From Sphingobium sp. (GTDB lineage: Bacteria > Pseudomonadota > Alphaproteobacteria > Sphingomonadales > Sphingomonadaceae), in NCBI GenBank assembly GCA_003248935.1, contig QFQF01000035.1, forward strand, positions 1 through 10,379: a stretch of 10,379 nucleotides of DNA, written 5' to 3'. This document shows, piece by piece, positions 1 through 7,127 of the stretch (within the stretch, counting starts at the first letter, position 1; the number at the start of each line of letters is the position of its first letter). The notes under the pieces were generated by a model. That model was not told the origin of the DNA. It saw only the letters and a program-made list of their open reading frames with translations, and did not search any database. Made by a program: the position numbers and the translations under genes.

Positions 1-252
1 CGGCGCGGCGATCCATTCTCCAGCGGCATTCTCGACCTCGAGCCCGCCAATGTCGTCCTGGAGCAGGATGGTGATCATGCCCCAGTCGGTATGAGCGCCT
101 GCGCCCATCTGGTTGAAGGCTGCATCCTCGGGCTGCGGGCCATAGCGCAGCAACCGGCTGTTGAAGAGCGGTTCCTCGAGGCCTTCGTCGAAGAAATCCT
201 CCGGAAGGTCGAGCGACAGCGCCAGCAGGGCCATCAGATGGCGACCGACCCG
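1..252 (-). repeat. Left arm of a 252-bp inverted near-identical repeat inside oxygenase A
   Basis: Read on the minus strand, this stretch (codons 155-238 of oxygenase A) matches 10128-10379 with 4 mismatches, at 100, 188, 205 and 208. Positions 1-99 are a perfect inverted match to 10281-10379. Beyond 252 the two copies diverge. It is part of a coding gene, not a mobile-element end. Confidence 0.95.
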
Positions 253-714
253 GAACATCTCATCCACATAGGCTTCATAGCGCTGCTTGAAGTCCGCGGG
301 TCGGTCCGGCCACTGGTTCGGTCCGCAGTTCGGAATGCCCTGCTGGACATAGGGATGGGTCTCGTCGAGATCACAGCCGATCAGAAAGCCTTCCTTGAGA
401 TCGGGCGGAGATCCGTCATCGAGCGTTTGCAGGCCTGGCGTTTCATAACCCCGCGTGCAGGCCGAGTTTCGCGCATCCGTCTTCAGCTTTTCCTCCAGCG
501 GAAGACTGAAGAATTCGCGCGCAAGTTCGAGTTGCTGGTCCATCAGCGACTGCGCAACCCCATGGTTCTTGATATAGAAGAAGCCGGTATCGCGGGCCGT
601 CTTGTGGATTTCCCAGGCCACGGCCTTCCGCGCAGCCGCATCCTCGGAAAAGCTGGGCGCCAGATCGATCACCGGAATCGAATCGGCCGGTTTTGCAGGC
701 GTGTAGACGATCAT
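1..714 (-). CDS. Isopenicillin-N-synthase-family Fe(II) oxygenase A, 3'-truncated by window edge
   Basis: Only the first 238 codons are present; the gene runs off the left edge. The protein starts MIVYTPAKPADSIPVIDLAP, the usual start of the DIOX_N domain. It continues with a TGFFYIKNHGV segment (about residues 43-53) and then enters the jelly-roll catalytic domain with GAHTDWGM (206-213), which supplies the first two iron ligands, H208 and D210. The distal His and the R-x-S co-substrate motif lie beyond the edge, so the catalytic set cannot be confirmed here. The family usually has about 310-350 residues, so roughly 100 are missing. The ATG at 714 follows a TGGAGA ribosome binding site. It is the last visible gene of the leftward operon, 23 nt after the preceding oxygenase gene. 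It is about 83% identical (198 of 238 residues) to the partial oxygenase at the right edge. Substrate unknown; these enzymes hydroxylate, desaturate or cyclise small molecules, normally using 2-oxoglutarate. Confidence 0.9.
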   Translation of the reverse strand, partial: MIVYTPAKPADSIPVIDLAPSFSEDAAARKAVAWEIHKTARDTGFFYIKNHGVAQSLMDQQLELAREFFSLPLEEKLKTDARNSACTRGYETPGLQTLDDGSPPDLKEGFLIGCDLDETHPYVQQGIPNCGPNQWPDRPADFKQRYEAYVDEMFRVGRHLMALLALSLDLPEDFFDEGLEEPLFNSRLLRYGPQPEDAAFNQMGAGAHTDWGMITILLQDDIGGLEVENAAGEWIAAP

Positions 715-737
715 GCCATGTCTCCAGCGAGAGGCCG

Positions 738-1763
738 TCAGGCCGCCTCGTTCTCCTTGAATTTCGGGGTGTCGTTCATCTGGTTCATCTTCATCTCCAG
801 ATGGTCGATCGACGTGGTGCGGGCGTATTTCGGCGCCGTCTCGGTGCAGGTCGGGATGCACTCGATGACCGCATCATAATTGGGCTGGTGGAAGAAGACC
901 AAGGACTGGCGACGGCTTCCGATCCCCTGATCGCGCGGCGGATTGATCACGCGATGCATGGTCGAAACCCACTCGTCATTGGTCCACTGGGCCATCAGAT
1001 CACCAAGGTTGATGATGAAGGCGCCCGGCACGATCGGAACCGGCTCCCACCGCCCATCGGATGTCTGGACCTGCAAACCGCCAGGCTTATCCTCGGTCTT
1101 GAGGATGGTCAGCCCACCATAATCGGTGTGTGCGCCGGCGCGCAGCTGACCCGCTTCGAGCTCTTCGGGCTGATCGGGATAATTGCTGATCACCATGTTG
1201 GTGATGTGCTTGTCGATCTTGTCGGCGAACCAGTCTGGCGGCAGTTTGAGCGCGCGCGCACAGAGCTCCATGAGCAGCTCCGCCAGCTTCTCCATCTCAT
1301 GATAATAAGCGACCAGCGCCGGCTTGAAGCCGGGCACATCGGCGTCGGGCCAGATATTGGGGTGAAAGATCCGCTTCGCCGTCTCCGACGTGAAATAGGG
1401 ATCGGTCTCGTCAATATCGAAGCGGCCGATATTATAATATTCGCGGTGATCCGGCTTGGCTTCTTCCTCGCCGATCGTGCTCGCCAGATTGCCGGTCTCG
1501 ATCCCGAAATAGCCCCGGTAGATGGCCGGATCCGGCGAGCGATAGCGGGCCTTTCCGTCGGGCGAGAGATCGAAGATCTTGCGGCTTTCGTCCGAGACAT
1601 TCTCGATCACGTCCATCGGGACCCCATGACCGGACACCACGAGGAAGCCGATGCTCCGGGCGGCTGCGCCGACCTGTTCCGCGACGGCCTCCTTCGCTGC
1701 CTCATCACCCGTCCGCGCGGGCGTGAGATCAATGATCGGAACTACGCTGCCATCGAATTTCAT
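738..1763 (-). CDS. Isopenicillin-N-synthase-family Fe(II)/2-oxoglutarate-type oxygenase, complete
   Basis: This is a complete 341-residue non-haem iron oxygenase, presumably cytoplasmic. The DIOX_N region begins at VPIIDLTP (8-15) and includes GFLVVSGHGVP (39-49). The catalytic 2OG-FeII_Oxy domain carries the facial triad: H212 and D214 in AHTDYGGLTI and H270 in TMHRVINP. R285-x-S287 matches the co-substrate carboxylate-binding R-x-S motif, so the active site looks intact. The C-terminal tail from about 315 is charged and Met/Asn-rich. The ATG at 1763 overlaps the permease stop as ATGA and is preceded by AGGAGA, indicating translational coupling. It is clearly divergent from the neighbouring oxygenase A, so the two are not a recent tandem duplication. 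Family members include thymine 7-hydroxylase, isopenicillin N synthase and plant gibberellin or flavonoid oxygenases; the exact reaction cannot be assigned. The operon position after an NCS2 permease makes an imported heterocycle a plausible substrate (inference). Confidence 0.93.
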   Translation of the reverse strand: MKFDGSVVPIIDLTPARTGDEAAKEAVAEQVGAAARSIGFLVVSGHGVPMDVIENVSDESRKIFDLSPDGKARYRSPDPAIYRGYFGIETGNLASTIGEEEAKPDHREYYNIGRFDIDETDPYFTSETAKRIFHPNIWPDADVPGFKPALVAYYHEMEKLAELLMELCARALKLPPDWFADKIDKHITNMVISNYPDQPEELEAGQLRAGAHTDYGGLTILKTEDKPGGLQVQTSDGRWEPVPIVPGAFIINLGDLMAQWTNDEWVSTMHRVINPPRDQGIGSRRQSLVFFHQPNYDAVIECIPTCTETAPKYARTTSIDHLEMKMNQMNDTPKFKENEAA

Positions 1764-3154
1764 GCTAGTCTCCTGTCGTCACCGGCGATGGTCACCGGGA
1801 GCACGGCGTGACTCACGCCGCCTGTCTGGTTTGAAATCTGCGTCCGATCCCGGCCATTGCGCAACAGCAGGTTGAGCGCGATCGCCGTGACGATCCCGAG
1901 CAGGACGCCGCTGTGGGTGAACGGGCTCAGCGCGGCTGGCAATTGGGCAAAGAACTTGTCGGACAGTGTCGGAATGAGGCCCACTGACAGGCTGATCGCC
2001 ACGATGAGGAGCTCCTCCCTCGATTTGTCGAGCCCGGCCGCGGCGAGCGACCTGATGCCGGTTGCCGAAACCATGCCGAAAAGGACGAGGGCAGCTCCGC
2101 CGAGGACCGAGGGTGGCATCGCCGCGACGATCGCCGACAATTTGGGAAGCGCAGCCAGGGCAATCATGAAGAGGGCCGCGCCCGCACAGACGAAGCGGCT
2201 GCGTACGCCGGTCAGGCTGACGAGCGCGATATTCTGGGCATAGGATGTGTAAGGGAAGCTGTTGAACAGACCGCCGACCACAGCGCCCATGCAGTCCGCA
2301 CGCAGGCCGCGCGACAGATCGCGCGCCGTCAGGGGCCGCCCGACAATGTCACCGAGCATGGTGAGCATCCCGCTCGATTCGACCAGCGTGACCATCAGCA
2401 CGACCATCATCGACGCGAGCGCGGCAGGGTCGAAAATCGGCATTCCGAAGTGGAAGGGCGTGACCAGTTCGATTCCCGAAGCCGACTGTACGTCCGCGAA
2501 ATTGACATCGCCCATGGCCGCCGCGACGCCATAGCCGAACATCATGCCGATAAGAATGGCACAGTTTGACAGGAACGGACTGCCGAAGCGCGTGACAAGG
2601 AGGATGGTCGCGATGGTTAGGGCCGCAAGGCCGAGATGCCGAAGCGATCCATAATCGGCGGCACCGGTGCCTCCGGCCGCCCAGTCAATCGCTACACCGA
2701 TCAGGGAAAGTCCGATCAGCAGCATGGCCGTGCCCGTTACGGTGGGCGTCAGCACACCGCGCAACCGGCCGATCAACGGGACGAAGAGCAGAACCATCAA
2801 GCCCGCAGCGATCGCGGCGCCATAGACGCCGCGCAAGCCCAGGTCGGGCTGGCTCGCAATGGCAATCGCCGGCATGACCCCGACGAAGGTTACGCCCATG
2901 ATCACAGGGAGGCGCGCGCCGACCGGACCAATGCCGAGGCACTGGATGAGGGTCACCAGTCCGCAGGCGAACAGATCGGCGCTCACCAGGAAGGCCGTGT
3001 CGGCTGCGGACAGGTGGAGAGATGATGCGATCAGCAACGGAACCGTGATCGCACCGGCATACATTGTCAGAACATGCTGGAAAGCCAGCGCGCTCAGACG
3101 CGGAAGCGGCGGTACGGCGTCAACCGACTGCTGATCGATCAGCTCAGAACTCAT
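1760..3154 (-). CDS. NCS2-family nucleobase permease, xanthine/urate type
   Basis: This 464-residue inner-membrane protein has about 14 hydrophobic segments, the usual length and topology for nucleobase:cation symporter-2 carriers (UraA/XanQ/PbuX). Recognisable motifs are AFQHVLTMYAGA with H27 in the first segment, VTLVESSG with E259, D287, and FPYTSYAQNIALVSLTGV with Q307-N308. MPPSVLGGAALVLFG (346-360) begins a full match to the PROSITE uracil/xanthine permease signature. H27, E259, D287, Q307 and N308 line up with the key residues known in Escherichia coli XanQ (H31, E272, D304, Q324, N325). Uracil carriers such as UraA have Glu where Q307 stands, which favours a xanthine, urate or similar bicyclic substrate over uracil. 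One oddity is A310, where the family motif normally has Gly. The ATG at 3154 lies inside the receptor gene (11-nt overlap) without a clear ribosome binding site, so translation is probably coupled. Confidence 0.94.
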   Translation of the reverse strand: MSSELIDQQSVDAVPPLPRLSALAFQHVLTMYAGAITVPLLIASSLHLSAADTAFLVSADLFACGLVTLIQCLGIGPVGARLPVIMGVTFVGVMPAIAIASQPDLGLRGVYGAAIAAGLMVLLFVPLIGRLRGVLTPTVTGTAMLLIGLSLIGVAIDWAAGGTGAADYGSLRHLGLAALTIATILLVTRFGSPFLSNCAILIGMMFGYGVAAAMGDVNFADVQSASGIELVTPFHFGMPIFDPAALASMMVVLMVTLVESSGMLTMLGDIVGRPLTARDLSRGLRADCMGAVVGGLFNSFPYTSYAQNIALVSLTGVRSRFVCAGAALFMIALAALPKLSAIVAAMPPSVLGGAALVLFGMVSATGIRSLAAAGLDKSREELLIVAISLSVGLIPTLSDKFFAQLPAALSPFTHSGVLLGIVTAIALNLLLRNGRDRTQISNQTGGVSHAVLPVTIAGDDRRLA

Positions 3155-5438
3155 ATTTGATCGACCCGATGACCTGGCGAGGCGGAATGTACATGTCGCT
3201 GGTCGTGAAGCTGCCGAACGGATTGGAATAGCGCGATGCGATCCCGTCCTCGTCGAACAGATTGGTCGCGGTCAGTGCGAGCGTGAACCGCGAATTGGCC
3301 GGCTTCAGCGTGATGTTCGCATTGACCTGCGTATAGTGCGGCACGATGTCGCGCGCGCCATCGTTGAAGATGCGGTACTGGAACTTGCCGCGATAGATAA
3401 CTTCGGCATGGGTGCGGAGCGACCCGAAGGATCCCAGCTGAAGCATATGGGTCGCGCCGATCGTTCCCTGCCATTTCGGCAGTTTCGGCGGCTTGTTACC
3501 ATTGGTGTTTCGTACCTGCGTTGCGCGCAGATTGATCGTGTAGGCATCGAATGGACCAAAGCCGAGCGCAGCCGCGTCGAGCGTGGCCTGATGCGCGCGG
3601 GACGGATCCAGCGTGATATAGTCGCCGATCAGCTCGCCATCGAGATAAGTCACATTGCCGTCGAAGGTCAGCGACGGCGTGACCTGCACGCTGCCTTCTG
3701 CCTCGGCGCCCCAGATACGGGTCTTTGGCACATTTGCGACGCCGCCCTGATAGGGAACCGGGTCTTCCATCTGATATTGCAGATTGCGATAGTCATAGAA
3801 GAAGGCAGCCGCATTCAACGTCGCCTTGCCGCCGAAGAAACGGTTCTTCGAACCGAGCTCATAGGCCCAGACCTTTTCCGATTCATAGGTCAGCGGGACC
3901 AGCAGAGGCGTGCTGTTGTTGCTGACGCCGCCGGGTTTGAAGCCGCGAGACACGCTCGCATAGAGCATGTTTGTATTCGTAACCTGGAAGTCGATCTCCG
4001 CCTTGCCGGTCAGCGCATTTTCGCTCGTCGATGCGTAGACGGTGGGTGCATAGATGTTGAACAGCGTGCTGTTGCTGCTGTCGAACTTATCATGATTGTA
4101 CCGCAGGCCGAGGGTGGCGCTGACCCGGTCGGTCAGTTCATATTTGGCCTGCGCAAAGCCTGCATAGCTGTACCGCTTCTGGCTCGAATTGAGCGCGTAA
4201 TTCAGATTGTACGGGAAGTTCGCGAAGGTCAGCGGGAGGGTCAGATTATAGGTCGGATTTTGATCCGTGCCGACATATTCGAGAATGTCCTGCCCCAGCT
4301 TCTGATACAGGAAATAGGCACCCAGAATGTAGCTGAGCCGGCTGTTCCCGTTCGAACTAAGATTGAACTCCTGGCTGATCGCGTTGACGCTGTTATTCCA
4401 GTAGGGCTGATTATCATAATAGCCCAAGGTCTTGTAGTCGAGGCGATCGACGTCGATCTGATTATAGTTGCGAGTCCGCTGATAGGACGTCAGCGATTTG
4501 AGGGTGGCAAAGCCAAAATCGTAGCGCAGATCTGCATAAGTCAGGAAAAATTTGAGCCGATACTGGTTCGGATAGTCCTGCGAAATGCGACGCGGATCGG
4601 GATCGGGATCATTGACGTTCTTCTGCGCCGCGCCATGTTCATCCGCCTCGAAATACTGGGCCGTCAGCTGCGCGGAGAAATTGTCCGTCGGCGTCCAGAG
4701 CAGCGTGGCCTTGCCCGAAATACGGTCAGCGTCATCGAGACCGTAGGGTGCGCCCAAACCGGTCTGCTGCGCGTAGCCGTCCCGCTTGTAGCGCTGGATC
4801 GCGCCGCGGATGGCGAGCGTGTCGCTGATCGGCACGTTGAGCGTGCCGGTCGCCCGCACGAAATTATAATTGCCGAGCTCGACCTCGCCCGATCCTTCGA
4901 CACCCGTCGTGGTCGGCTTGACCGTGATCGCGTTCAGGATGCCGCCGGTCGCAGCCTGACCGAACACCGTTCCCTGAGGTCCGCGCAGAACCTCAAGCCG
5001 CTGCAGATCGAGGAAATCCTGCTGCAGGGCATAGGGGCTGGCGATGTAGACGCCATCAACGTGGAAGGATGTGCCCGGCTGTGCGCTCAGATTGTCGGAG
5101 GCCTCGTAGCCGATACCGCGGATCGAAACGACGCGCACGAAACTGCCACTGTTGGCGACGGTCAGGCCTGGCACGAAGCCGTTCATGTCGATGAGCTGGT
5201 TGATGTTCGACTGATCGAGCGCGGCCGGCGACAGCGCAGTGATTGCGAGCGGTGCCTTCTGCAGCGTCGTCTCGCGCTTTTCGGCAGTCACCACGATCTC
5301 GCCCGTATCTTCCGCGTCGGCGGGCGAAGCCTGCTCCGCTTCGTCAGCGAGCTCGGCATGCGCCACCCCATGAACAGTCATTGCAATCGCCATTGCGGCG
5401 CCAACCAGAAGTCGTGTTCGAACCAAACCAACGCGCAT
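3144..5438 (-). CDS. TonB-dependent outer-membrane receptor
   Basis: This 764-residue protein drives energised uptake across the outer membrane with TonB-ExbB-ExbD. A signal peptide is visible: basic MRVGLVRTR, a hydrophobic core, and a likely cut after VAHA at about residue 28. The TonB-box-like EIVVTAEKR is at 47-55. The plug domain follows, with PGLTVANSG, VSIRGIGYE and LEVLRGPQGTVFGQAATGGILNAI (148-171). The remainder is rich in alternating aromatic strands typical of the 22-strand barrel, with ATNLFDEDG near the end and a C-terminal Phe as the outer-membrane insertion signal. I chose the ATG at 5438; an in-frame TTG lies directly upstream at 5441, but the AAGGGGA ribosome binding site is well spaced for the ATG. 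It heads the leftward operon and overlaps the permease gene, so receptor and permease probably handle the same compound. No siderophore gene or obvious Fur box is nearby, which argues for a nutrient receptor, but weakly. Confidence 0.95.
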   Translation of the reverse strand: MRVGLVRTRLLVGAAMAIAMTVHGVAHAELADEAEQASPADAEDTGEIVVTAEKRETTLQKAPLAITALSPAALDQSNINQLIDMNGFVPGLTVANSGSFVRVVSIRGIGYEASDNLSAQPGTSFHVDGVYIASPYALQQDFLDLQRLEVLRGPQGTVFGQAATGGILNAITVKPTTTGVEGSGEVELGNYNFVRATGTLNVPISDTLAIRGAIQRYKRDGYAQQTGLGAPYGLDDADRISGKATLLWTPTDNFSAQLTAQYFEADEHGAAQKNVNDPDPDPRRISQDYPNQYRLKFFLTYADLRYDFGFATLKSLTSYQRTRNYNQIDVDRLDYKTLGYYDNQPYWNNSVNAISQEFNLSSNGNSRLSYILGAYFLYQKLGQDILEYVGTDQNPTYNLTLPLTFANFPYNLNYALNSSQKRYSYAGFAQAKYELTDRVSATLGLRYNHDKFDSSNSTLFNIYAPTVYASTSENALTGKAEIDFQVTNTNMLYASVSRGFKPGGVSNNSTPLLVPLTYESEKVWAYELGSKNRFFGGKATLNAAAFFYDYRNLQYQMEDPVPYQGGVANVPKTRIWGAEAEGSVQVTPSLTFDGNVTYLDGELIGDYITLDPSRAHQATLDAAALGFGPFDAYTINLRATQVRNTNGNKPPKLPKWQGTIGATHMLQLGSFGSLRTHAEVIYRGKFQYRIFNDGARDIVPHYTQVNANITLKPANSRFTLALTATNLFDEDGIASRYSNPFGSFTTSDMYIPPRQVIGSIKYEF

Positions 5439-5594
5439 CAAATGTCCCCTTCCGAGAGGCGCCGTCCCGGCCAGCCTCGGTTATGTTCCATCCCCGTGTT
5501 TTGTAATTTCGAGCTTTCTTGCATTGATCCCTGTCCACATCCATCGCAGATTACAGCATAGGTTGTTCGCAGAATCAGGACAGAAAGGTTAACC
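5439..5594. promoter_or_regulatory. Divergent intergenic control region between receptor operon and LysR gene
   Basis: This 156-bp gap separates the starts of the leftward receptor operon and the rightward LysR-type gene, the classic arrangement in which the regulator binds between the two promoters. The sequence is locally AT-richer around 5509-5560. A short imperfect dyad, ACAGC-ATAG-GTTGT at 5553-5566, matches at 4 of 5 arm pairs and could be part of a LysR site, but it is too weak to call. The LysR gene has an AAAGG ribosome binding site at 5584-5588. I see no convincing sigma-70 promoter on either strand. Confidence 0.5.
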
Positions 5595-6506
5595 ATGCTC
5601 ATCGGCCGCGCAGCGATCTATTTCGACGAAGTCGCCCGCAAAGGTGGGCTCCGGCGGGCGGCCGACGTGCTCCATATTGCGCCCTCCGCCGTCGACCGGC
5701 AGATCATCCAGCTTGAGGAAGAGGTCGGCGCCAAGCTTTTCGAGCGCACGCCCACCGGCATGCGACTCACAGCGGCCGGGGAACTTCTCATCGATGGCGT
5801 GCGGCGCTGGCGTCGCGATTTTCAGCGCATCCGCTCGGAGATCGACAATCTGGTCGGGCTACGCCGCGGCAAGGTCGCAATCGGCCTCGTCGAAGGAGCG
5901 ATCGAATTCGTGACCTCGGTCATTGCCGATTTTCGGACGCTTTATCCGGCGATCGAGGTCCGCCTCGACGTGCACGGCGCTCAAGCAGTGGTCGACCAGG
6001 TTCTGGCAGGAGAGATTGACGTCGGCGTTACCTTCAATCCGCCCAATAACCCGACAATCCGGATCGAGCGGACGATGATCTATCGGCTCGGACTGATCGT
6101 TCGCCCCGATCACCCTCTCGCGGATCGAACGGAAATCAAGCTGCACGAGGCCGCGACTCTTCCCTTGGTTATGCCGAGCGACTCCTTGTCGCTGCGCCGG
6201 GTCCTCGAAGTGGCCTGGTCGAAACATGTCGGTGGCGCGCCACGGGCGATCGCCGAAGCCAACAGCATCAGCGTGATGAAGGCGCTCGTCGCGCGGGGTG
6301 TCGGTCCCGGATGGCTCACTGCGTTCGATGCGCTGAGCGAGATAGATGCAGGGACGCTCGTTTTCGTCCCACTTGCCGACGAGAGGATCGAATTGTCTAC
6401 ATTGTCGATCATCTGCGCGTCCGGCCGGACCTTGTCCGTTCCCGCGTCTTTGCTGATGCAGAATTTCGCGACAGCGATGGATCGGCGCGACGTCCCGGTC
6501 GTGTGA
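5595..6506 (+). CDS. LysR-type transcriptional regulator
   Basis: This 303-residue protein has the standard LysR layout. The N-terminal winged helix-turn-helix (about 1-62) contains FDEVARKGGLRRAADVLHIA, PSAVDRQIIQLEEEVGAKLF and ERTPTGMRLTAAG. A linker helix (about 63-90) is followed by the periplasmic-binding-protein-like effector domain (about 92-295), which includes LAGEIDVGVTF and LIVRPDHPLA, typical of the family. These proteins bind DNA as tetramers and usually activate a divergent operon when a pathway metabolite occupies the effector pocket. Here the divergent target would be the receptor-permease-oxygenase operon (inference from position). The ATG at 5595 has an AAAGG ribosome binding site with 6-nt spacing. 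A TetR-family gene follows on the same strand after 63 nt but has its own putative promoter. The effector cannot be predicted from sequence. Confidence 0.93.
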   Translation: MLIGRAAIYFDEVARKGGLRRAADVLHIAPSAVDRQIIQLEEEVGAKLFERTPTGMRLTAAGELLIDGVRRWRRDFQRIRSEIDNLVGLRRGKVAIGLVEGAIEFVTSVIADFRTLYPAIEVRLDVHGAQAVVDQVLAGEIDVGVTFNPPNNPTIRIERTMIYRLGLIVRPDHPLADRTEIKLHEAATLPLVMPSDSLSLRRVLEVAWSKHVGGAPRAIAEANSISVMKALVARGVGPGWLTAFDALSEIDAGTLVFVPLADERIELSTLSIICASGRTLSVPASLLMQNFATAMDRRDVPVV

Positions 6507-6518
6507 TCCCCTGCCCTC

Positions 6519-6548
6519 TTTACAAGACCCACGCCATTTCCGTACGAT
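6519..6548 (+). promoter_or_regulatory. Candidate sigma-70-like promoter of the TetR gene
   Basis: TTTACA at 6519-6524 (5 of 6 to TTGACA) and TACGAT at 6543-6548 (4 of 6 to TATAAT) are separated by 18 nt and lie just upstream of the TetR-family gene. The -10 element sits inside the palindromic operator, so repressor binding would block polymerase. The call rests on pattern only. Confidence 0.5.
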
Positions 6549-6561
6549 CGTATGGAAATGG
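6534..6561. promoter_or_regulatory. 28-bp palindromic operator, probable TetR autorepression site
   Basis: The sequence reads CCATTTCCGTACGATC followed by GTATGGAAATGG. Of 14 symmetric base pairs, 13 match; the only break is G6542 against T6553. The centre is between 6547 and 6548. It covers the proposed -10 element and ends at the first bases of the GGAG ribosome binding site (6560-6563) of the TetR-family gene. Length, symmetry and placement fit a TetR-family operator, and its uniqueness in the window suggests local autoregulation. Confidence 0.8.
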
Positions 6562-6569
6562 AGTTATTC

Positions 6570-7127
6570 ATGGGACGACCAAAGGAACTCAGCCGCGACC
6601 GACTCCTGGAAGCCGCGCAGTCGATCATCGCGCAATCAAGTCCGGCGACGTTGAGCTTCGGAATTCTGGCAGCGGTTGCCAACGTACCAAAGTCCAGTGT
6701 CCAGGCGATCTTCCGCAGCAAGCAGGAGTTGTTGGATGCCCTGCTCGACCGCGCGAGCGATGCTGAACGATCGCGGTTCGAAGCACGCGCCGGCCCTGAC
6801 GCAAGCATCGCGGCAAAGGTCCGCGCGCATATCGCCATCACGGCATCAGAGGACGCACAAGCTCAATCTAGGATCGCGGCGCTTCTGGCTGGCATGGCTG
6901 GTGCGGGCGACCGTAGCGAGGTGGCGACGCAATGGTGCTCTGAACGCGTTGGTGATCTCTCGGCGAGCACCGGGGAAGAGGCCCGTCTTCGTCTGGCATT
7001 CCTCGCCTCGGAAGGGCTTTTCTTCCTGCGGCATGTCCTGCAATTCCCGGTGAGTGATACGCTCTGGCGTGAGATCTTCGGCGACATCGAGGCCATGACC
7101 GGCGAGGCTGGACTCCCCCCTCAGTAG
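6570..7127 (+). CDS. TetR/AcrR-family transcriptional regulator
   Basis: This 185-residue protein begins MGRPKELSRDRLLEAAQSII, the usual first helix of TetR proteins. The helix-turn-helix follows, with LSFGILAAVANVPKSSVQAIF at about residues 28-48, then RSKQELLDALLDRA, the typical start of helix 4. The C-terminal part (about 60-185) is the all-helical ligand and dimerisation domain, with no specific ligand signature that I recognise. Two in-frame ATGs lie upstream (6552 and 6558), but both fall inside the palindromic operator. The ATG at 6570 has GGAG at 6560-6563 with 6-nt spacing, so I take 6570 as the start. The 3' end overlaps the convergent gamma-glutamyltransferase-family gene by 7 bp. 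It most likely represses itself; other targets are unknown. Confidence 0.9.
   Translation: MGRPKELSRDRLLEAAQSIIAQSSPATLSFGILAAVANVPKSSVQAIFRSKQELLDALLDRASDAERSRFEARAGPDASIAAKVRAHIAITASEDAQAQSRIAALLAGMAGAGDRSEVATQWCSERVGDLSASTGEEARLRLAFLASEGLFFLRHVLQFPVSDTLWREIFGDIEAMTGEAGLPPQ

Noticed and set aside
91..879. Plus-strand open frame at the left edge, matching a minus-strand frame at 9636-10289
   Set aside because: The resemblance of the two frames comes only from the paralogous oxygenase genes on the opposite strands; neither is a real gene.
693..1811. A 372-codon open frame antisense to the complete oxygenase gene
   Set aside because: The minus-strand gene has an intact iron triad and R-x-S motif; the plus-strand translation resembles no family and is a shadow frame.
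3336..5561. A 741-codon open frame antisense to the TonB receptor gene
   Set aside because: The opposite strand has a signal peptide, TonB box, plug and barrel motifs and a C-terminal Phe. The antisense translation has no recognisable domain and is explained by GC-rich codon use on the other strand.
5553..5566. ACAGC-ATAG-GTTGT dyad as a LysR binding site
   Set aside because: It is too short, with one arm mismatch and not the T-N11-A form. It is mentioned only as a weak candidate within the intergenic region.
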